A stretch of 7,829 nucleotides of DNA from Planctomycetota bacterium. Its GTDB lineage: Bacteria > Planctomycetota > SZUA-567. Positions 7,137 to 7,829 of the stretch are shown here, one piece after another. Both the position numbers and the translations under genes were made by a program. Every line of letters starts with the position of its first letter. The stretch's first letter is position 1. Below the pieces are notes generated by a model. It was not told where the DNA came from. It did not search any database and saw only the letters and a list, made by a program, of their open reading frames with translations. The stretch covers positions 1 through 7,829 of the forward strand of contig JAISYD010000188.1 in NCBI GenBank assembly GCA_031270145.1, written 5' to 3'.

Positions 7137-7137
7137 T

Positions 7138-7172
7138 CGCGGCGGTCCCGCCCCGCGCAAGGGGGCGCCGCG
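7138..7172 (+). terminator. Possible terminator hairpin after the ATPase gene
   Basis: CGCGGCG (7138-7144) pairs with CGCCGCG (7166-7172), with additional CCCC/GGGG pairing inside. It begins two bases past the ATPase stop codon. The downstream sequence (AAATAAGTTTG) is not a clean U-run, so termination is uncertain. It is well placed to mark the operon end or protect the 3' end of the mRNA. Confidence 0.45.
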
Positions 7173-7182
7173 AAATAAGTTT

Positions 7183-7661
7183 GTAGGCGTTCAGTGCCCA
7201 GTTGTTCATGAGGCTATTGGTTGATTCTCTGATATGAACAAAGACGGTGCATCTTTGCCGTTTCGCTTGGCGGCCACGGCGTTTTTGACAAACTCCACCA
7301 CACTCACACCCTGCAAACGGCGGCTTGCCCGGCACCGTCAACATCCGTTCGATGAATTTACGTCCGCGTTCGGACTGCACGCCGAAGTCGGTCTTGCGCC
7401 ATAGCACCGCCGGGCGGATGGAACGTTCCGCCGTGTTGTTGGTCGGCTCTACGCCCAGCAACCCGGACAAAGGTCCACAGGCGTCTCTCCGCCATGAGAA
7501 GCTCTCCACACATCCCCGAACAAGGCAGTGAGTTTGCAACCCCGCGAAGCAAAAGCTCCTTCACCTTCCGCCGAAAGGCATATGGCCCGAACCTCAACTT
7601 GAAAGGCATCGCGCGGCATGGTCCCGTCACGGCAAGCGTTCAGGGATCAAAAAAGGCATTT
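7183..7661 (-). mobile_element. Truncated IS66-family insertion sequence remnant
   Basis: The segment carries a broken IS66-type transposase reading on the minus strand. Its downstream end is at GTAGGCGTTCAGTGCCCAG (7183-7201), which resembles the GTAAGCG-type terminal repeat of IS66 elements and lies just past the transposase stop. The other end and the rest of the transposase are missing; a MITE-like copy begins near 7662 instead. The right boundary is therefore approximate, and no target duplication can be assigned. Confidence 0.7.
7206..7640 (-). pseudogene. IS66-family transposase (TnpC), C-terminal fragment, frameshifted
   Basis: Read on the minus strand, pieces in different frames join into a TnpC C-terminus. 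RDGTMPRDAFQ lies near 7600-7635 and RRLWTFVRVAG near 7455-7490. GVEPTNNTAERSIRPAVLWR (from about 7454) and FGVQSERGRKFIERMLTV follow down to about 7336. Last is RLQGVSVVEFVKNAVAAKRN and an ending IAS before TGA at 7206-7208. PTNNxAER and the RPAVLWRK segment are hallmarks of IS66 transposases. Frame changes are needed near 7453-7456 (an extra base in a short C run, plus strand), near 7330-7336, and probably near 7575. Only about 140 of the usual 500 or so residues remain. It is inactive and marks an old insertion behind the operon. Confidence 0.85.
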
Positions 7662-7750
7662 GGAAACTTGTCGAAAAAAAGCGCTGCGTGTTTATATCGC
7701 GTCGCCTTGTCGCTTCCGCGAATTTTCGCCCAATCGCGGATGAAAATTTA
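7662..7750. repeat. MITE-like element, copy 3 (truncated, left half only)
   Basis: This stretch aligns with the left half of copies 1 and 2. It has an outer end like CTTGTCGAAAAAAAG, a shared GTGTTTATATCGCGTCG segment, and the inner hairpin region ATTTTCGCCCAATC...GATGAAAAT. It stops just where a new copy begins at 7751, with no right half visible. The hairpin is weaker than in copy 1. The left boundary is approximate. Confidence 0.7.
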
Positions 7751-7829
7751 GGGCTCGTCCAAAAATAACTTATAGCATGTTTATACCGCGTCACCAACGC
7801 CGCTCTCGTGAATTTTCGCCCAACCACGG
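7724..7829. repeat. Right copy of the 106-bp terminal direct repeat
   Basis: These bases are identical to 1-106 of the window. They span the junction between truncated copy 3 and the next complete-type copy, and the window stops inside the loop and second arm of the inner hairpin. Confidence 0.95.
7751..7829. repeat. MITE-like element, copy 4 (partial, cut by window end)
   Basis: The 79 bases are identical to 28-106, the left part of copy 1, including the left terminal repeat and the first arm of the inner hairpin. The remainder lies outside the window. If the sequence is circular, this is copy 1 itself. Confidence 0.9.

Noticed and set aside
6423..7160. Minus-strand frame of 245 codons opposite the ATPase gene
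   Set aside because: It is a shadow of the intact MalK-type gene in GC-rich sequence.
6943..7539. Minus-strand frame of 198 codons treated as one intact gene
   Set aside because: Only its middle matches an IS66 transposase; the first part and the last part are other frames reached through frameshifts, and it runs into the ATPase gene.
1..7829. Interpreting the window as a small plasmid because the ends match
   Set aside because: No replication, partition or mobilisation gene is present, and the shared ends are a dispersed repeat; circularity is kept only as a possibility.

Overview
The window looks like Gram-negative, probably proteobacterial, chromosomal DNA. Its genes are GC-rich, and it encodes a periplasmic binding-protein ABC sugar importer with a Sec-type signal peptide. 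A decayed IS66-type transposase lies beside the importer. Genus cannot be read from the sequence, and no replication, plasmid or phage genes are present.

Layout. (1) 1-205: one complete copy of a ~145-bp MITE-like inverted repeat. (2) 206-1228, minus strand: a LacI-family regulator. (3) 1229-1417: AT-rich divergent control region holding a good sigma70-type promoter (TTGCGC-17 nt-TATAAT) that overlaps a LacI-type operator (TTGAGACGATTCAA). (4) 1418-7136, plus strand: an enolase-superfamily sugar-acid dehydratase-like gene, a periplasmic solute-binding protein, two MalF/MalG-type permeases and a MalK/UgpC-type ATPase. (5) The run is interrupted between binding protein and first permease (3887-4263) by a perfect 20-bp hairpin and a second copy of the MITE-like element, which ends just before the permease ribosome binding site. 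(6) 7137-7829: a possible terminator, an IS66 remnant with a frameshifted transposase C-terminus, a truncated third MITE-like copy, and the start of a fourth copy that runs off the window.

How it fits together. The simplest model is a substrate-inducible cluster. The LacI regulator represses the divergent promoter; the importer takes up a sugar, sugar acid or oligosaccharide; the enolase-family enzyme acts on it or on a derivative. The true substrate cannot be read from the sequence. The enzyme is the most unusual protein here: it keeps the His-Asp dyad and three acidic metal ligands of galactonate-dehydratase-like enzymes, but has Glu for the first metal Asp and Ser where the second catalytic His normally sits.

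The first 106 bases are identical to the last 106 (offset 7723). The sequence therefore closes on itself through the repeat. This means either a circular or tandem arrangement, or a contig that stops in the same dispersed repeat at both ends; the latter is more likely given the gene content. I see no convincing undescribed defence or mobile system. The repeat family, the modified enzyme active site and the interrupted operon are the points worth following.
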